Positions 61,876 to 64,000 of a stretch of DNA of 64,000 nucleotides are shown piece by piece. The DNA is taken from NCBI RefSeq assembly GCF_023156195.1, contig NZ_JAKUKA010000001.1, positions 1,178,001-1,242,000 on the forward strand, in the 5' to 3' direction. The stretch's first letter is position 1; each line of letters begins with the position of its first letter. The translations under genes and the position numbers were made by a program. The stretch comes from Chitinophaga sedimenti (lineage in GTDB: Bacteria > Bacteroidota > Bacteroidia > Chitinophagales > Chitinophagaceae). The notes below the pieces were generated by a model. That model made no database searches. It was not told the origin of the DNA and saw nothing but the letters and a program-made list of their open reading frames with translations.

Positions 61876-62832
61876 ATGAAATGCCTCCTCGTTATTTGTT
61901 TTTCCTTGCTGTTGAGTACCCTCAGGGCAGCCCCCGTACCAGATTTTGTCGTGGCTAAGGATGGTAGCGGCGACTTTACCACAGTGCAGGAGGCCATTAA
62001 TGCCGTGCCAGACTTCAGAAAGAAGCCCACTATCATCTTTATTAAAAAAGGTATTTATAAAGAGAAACTCGTACTGGCGAACTGTAAAAATAACATCACT
62101 TTTATTGGAGAACAGGTAGATAGTACCATCATTACCTATGACGATTTTGCCTCGCGTAAAAACCGCTTTGGCGAAGAGGTAGGTACCAGCGGATCATCCG
62201 GCTTCTATATTTTCGGGAGTGATTTTACGGCGCAGAATATTACGTTCAGTAATACCGCGGGGCCGGTCGGACAGGCAGTGGCCGTGTTTGTGAGCGGCGA
62301 TCATGCACGTTTTTATAACTGCCGGTTCACGGGCTTCCAGGATACCTTATATACTTACGGGCACAATAGTCGCCAGTATTATAAGAATTGTTACATCGAG
62401 GGCGCGGTGGATTTCATCTTCGGTTCTTCCACCGCCGTGTTCGAAAGCTGCACCATCTATTGCCGCCGGGGCGGTTATATTACCGCCGCTTCCACGCCGG
62501 ATACCAGCCGTTACGGTTACGTATTCCTGCACTGCAACATTACCGGCGACGCGCCTGCGCATTCTTTTCATCTGGGCCGTCCCTGGCGCCCTTACGCCAA
62601 AACGGTATTTATAGGCTGCCAGCTGGGCGCCATTATAAAACCGGAGGGTTGGAATAACTGGGGACGTAAAGAAAATGAACAGACAGTATTTTATGGAGAG
62701 ATGGGTAATACGGGGCCGGGTGCAACACTAAAGCAACGGGTGCCCTGGGCTAAGCAATTAAGTAACAGGGAAGATTATACGTTGGAAAAGATATTTGGTG
62801 ACTGGGCTAAGATTGCCGTAAGTGGGATATAA
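61876..62832 (+). CDS. CE8 pectin methylesterase, exported
   Basis: A 318-residue pectinesterase with a signal peptide (CLLVICFSLLLSTLRAAP). The right-handed beta-helix family motifs are all present: FVVAKDGSGDFTTVQEAINA, the catalytic region FTGFQDTLYT (first Asp), EGAVDFIFGSSTAVFE (second Asp) and the LGRPWRPYAKTVF region with the conserved Arg and Trp. It removes methanol from homogalacturonan. It is intact and divergent from the HTCS; a motif shared with the adjacent PUL lies upstream, so coregulation is possible. It ends at a strong terminator. Confidence 0.95.
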   Translation: MKCLLVICFSLLLSTLRAAPVPDFVVAKDGSGDFTTVQEAINAVPDFRKKPTIIFIKKGIYKEKLVLANCKNNITFIGEQVDSTIITYDDFASRKNRFGEEVGTSGSSGFYIFGSDFTAQNITFSNTAGPVGQAVAVFVSGDHARFYNCRFTGFQDTLYTYGHNSRQYYKNCYIEGAVDFIFGSSTAVFESCTIYCRRGGYITAASTPDTSRYGYVFLHCNITGDAPAHSFHLGRPWRPYAKTVFIGCQLGAIIKPEGWNNWGRKENEQTVFYGEMGNTGPGATLKQRVPWAKQLSNREDYTLEKIFGDWAKIAVSGI

Positions 62833-62870
62833 AATAAGCGGGCTGCCTGAACGGGCAGCCCGCTTATTTT
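62831..62870. terminator. Strong bidirectional terminator
   Basis: Perfect 17-bp stem: AAAATAAGCGGGCTGCC, loop TGAACG, and its exact complement ending in CTTATTTT. A-rich and T-rich ends serve both strands. It separates the convergent CE8 and PorP/SprF genes and overlaps the CE8 stop. Confidence 0.9.
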
Positions 62871-63787
62871 TTACATGTTCCTGAACAAGTTGATCGTTAA
62901 CCCGAGCGTGAAGTTCGCATCCGGGTAATTGCGCAAACCGGAGGTCTGCGAAGTATACGCCAGCTGGAAATTCACCGTCTCTTTTACTTTAAAACCCGCA
63001 CCCGCGGTGAAGTTTTTAGAGGTATGATATAACCCGAAAACATTCAGCGAATTATCGAGGAAGGTAAGGTTACCACCGAAATCTACAATGTTCTTATAGT
63101 GACGTACGCCACGGAAGGCAACTTTCGGCTCCAGGGTGGTGGCCGCATCGCCCATACCAAACCTGTAACTGGCTGCGGCATAAAAGGTGCTGCTGTTCGC
63201 GATCTCGCGGTTTTCTTCTTTCAGGTAACCGGCAACGTTTGGCAATGCTGCCTGTAACGTCCAGTGCTGATCGGTATATGCTATGCCAAAGTCTCCGTCG
63301 AAGTAGTTATCGCGACGGTTGAACAGGCCCATAGACGGATCGTTGGGATCGGCGTTGATGCTTTTTGTATCCAGGCGGTCGTACCGGAAACCGGCAGATA
63401 AACCGAAGTGCAGTTGCTGCTCGCCGGTTATGGATAATGGCAGGTGGTAAGCATAGGTGAGCGTAACGCGGGAGCGGGAGAGCAGTCCCGCTTTATCCAG
63501 CTGTACATTCACACCGGCACCTACACGGCGGCCTACATAGTAGTCGGCAGTGAAAGCCATTGTTACCGGTACACCAGGCGCATTCTCGTACTGGCGGCGG
63601 TAGGCGCCGTTCAGGTGCAGGCCGGAGTCAACACCGGCGAAGGCCGGGTTGCCCAGTACTGGTTCTGGAAGTACATGGAGGGCAAGGGGTCGACCTGTGT
63701 GCTGGTGTAACCAAGTTCCTGTGCGTTCACCTTACCGGCGAAAAGCGCGCAAACCGTACAGCCAACTATCATTAAACGTTTCATCAT
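62871..63787 (-). CDS. PorP/SprF family type IX secretion membrane protein
   Basis: About 305 residues forming an outer membrane beta-barrel of the PorP/SprF family: signal peptide (MIVGCTVCALFAGKVNAQ), QVDPLPSMYFQNQYLGNPAF and the family core RRQYENAPGVPVTMAF, ending in TLGLTINLFRNM. These proteins help secrete or anchor T9SS type B substrates, usually the adhesin encoded next door, as here. The frame breaks near 63655; one base gives NQYLGNPAFAGVDSG. The start is the first of two Met codons at 63787. Confidence 0.9.
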
Positions 63788-63814
63788 CTTCTATTTTGTA
63801 TTCAGGTAATGTGA

Positions 63815-64000
63815 TTATTTATCGCGAACAACAGTAATAAAGCCTTTTACTTTCGGCAAACCAGGACCGAAGTCCAGAATGTAATAGTAAGTGCCTTCTT
63901 CCACGGCGCGGCCGTTGAGGCGGGCATCCCACTCGTTACGGTAGCCTTTCTTCGTGTAGATCATACGGCCGGAGCGGTCGAATATTTTCAGTTCGTTCGC
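63815..64000 (-). CDS. C-terminal end of a T9SS type B (gliding motility-type) surface protein
   Basis: Only the last 61 residues lie in the window. They read NELKIFDRSGRMIYTKKGYR, then EWDARLNGRAVEEGTYYYIL, FGPGLPKVKGFITVVRDK and a stop at 63815-63817. This is the type B sorting domain (CHU_C / gliding motility-associated C-terminal domain) recognised by the type IX secretion system. The protein is probably a large repeat adhesin. It precedes PorP/SprF by 27 bases on the same strand, the standard secretion pair. Confidence 0.9.
   Translation of the reverse strand, partial: ANELKIFDRSGRMIYTKKGYRNEWDARLNGRAVEEGTYYYILDFGPGLPKVKGFITVVRDK

Overview
The window comes from a plant-polysaccharide-degrading member of the Bacteroidota, most likely the Chitinophagaceae (Chitinophaga-like). 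This rests on three SusC/SusD pairs, FecI/FecR-type ECF sigma/anti-sigma genes, a hybrid two-component regulator, a NUDIX-type AraR, PorP/SprF with a type IX secretion C-terminal domain, TAnnTTTG promoter elements and about 50% GC. No rRNA, tRNA, CRISPR array or intact transposase was seen.

Layout: 0-4.6 kb is an AraC regulator divergent from an L-fucose operon (GH29 fucosidase, L-fucose dehydrogenase-like aldo/keto reductase, zinc alcohol dehydrogenase). 4.6-12.2 kb, minus strand, holds a large unknown lipoprotein and then a tight cluster: ECF sigma factor, membrane anti-sigma-like protein, exported TPR-CHAT (caspase-like) protease and HExxH protein. 12.3-25.3 kb is a polysaccharide utilization locus (PUL): ECF sigma, FecR, an STN-bearing SusC with SusD, a second SusC/SusD pair and a CE15-like esterase. 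25.3-31.4 kb has a small inverted-repeat element, a lipoprotein, SemiSWEET, a DsbA-like lipoprotein, an acyltransferase-desaturase-HxlR operon and a GH43 enzyme. 31.6-35.7 kb encodes hydroxyproline epimerase, a D-amino-acid oxidase-type dehydrogenase and a DUF885 peptidase. 35.8-38.2 kb is a TonB-dependent receptor, followed by 1.1 kb without a recognisable gene. 39.3-45.9 kb is the L-arabinose cluster araR-araB-araD-araA-symporter with a visible promoter and operator pair. 46-49 kb holds a ZU5-like lipoprotein and two apparently truncated genes joined head to head. 49-61.6 kb is a second PUL (binding lipoprotein, SusD, SusC, PA14-bearing GH31, hybrid two-component regulator), with a divergent CE8 pectinesterase at 61.9 kb. 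The right edge has PorP/SprF and the end of a T9SS type B adhesin.

Functionally the window converts plant cell wall glycans (fucose, arabinose, xylose side chains, methyl-esterified pectin, glucuronoyl esters and perhaps arabinosylated hydroxyproline-rich proteins) into central metabolites. Each glycan module has its own sensor: AraC, ECF/FecR/STN-SusC, AraR or the hybrid two-component system.

Caveat: most genes longer than about 1 kb are broken by one to five single-base (occasionally two-base) frame changes, usually at short homopolymers. Restoring a base recovers conserved family sequence and natural gene junctions, so I treat these as probable sequence errors. Each such gene is annotated as one intact CDS with the break positions listed. 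The most unusual module is the sigma / anti-sigma / exported CHAT protease cluster at 4.6-9.6 kb.
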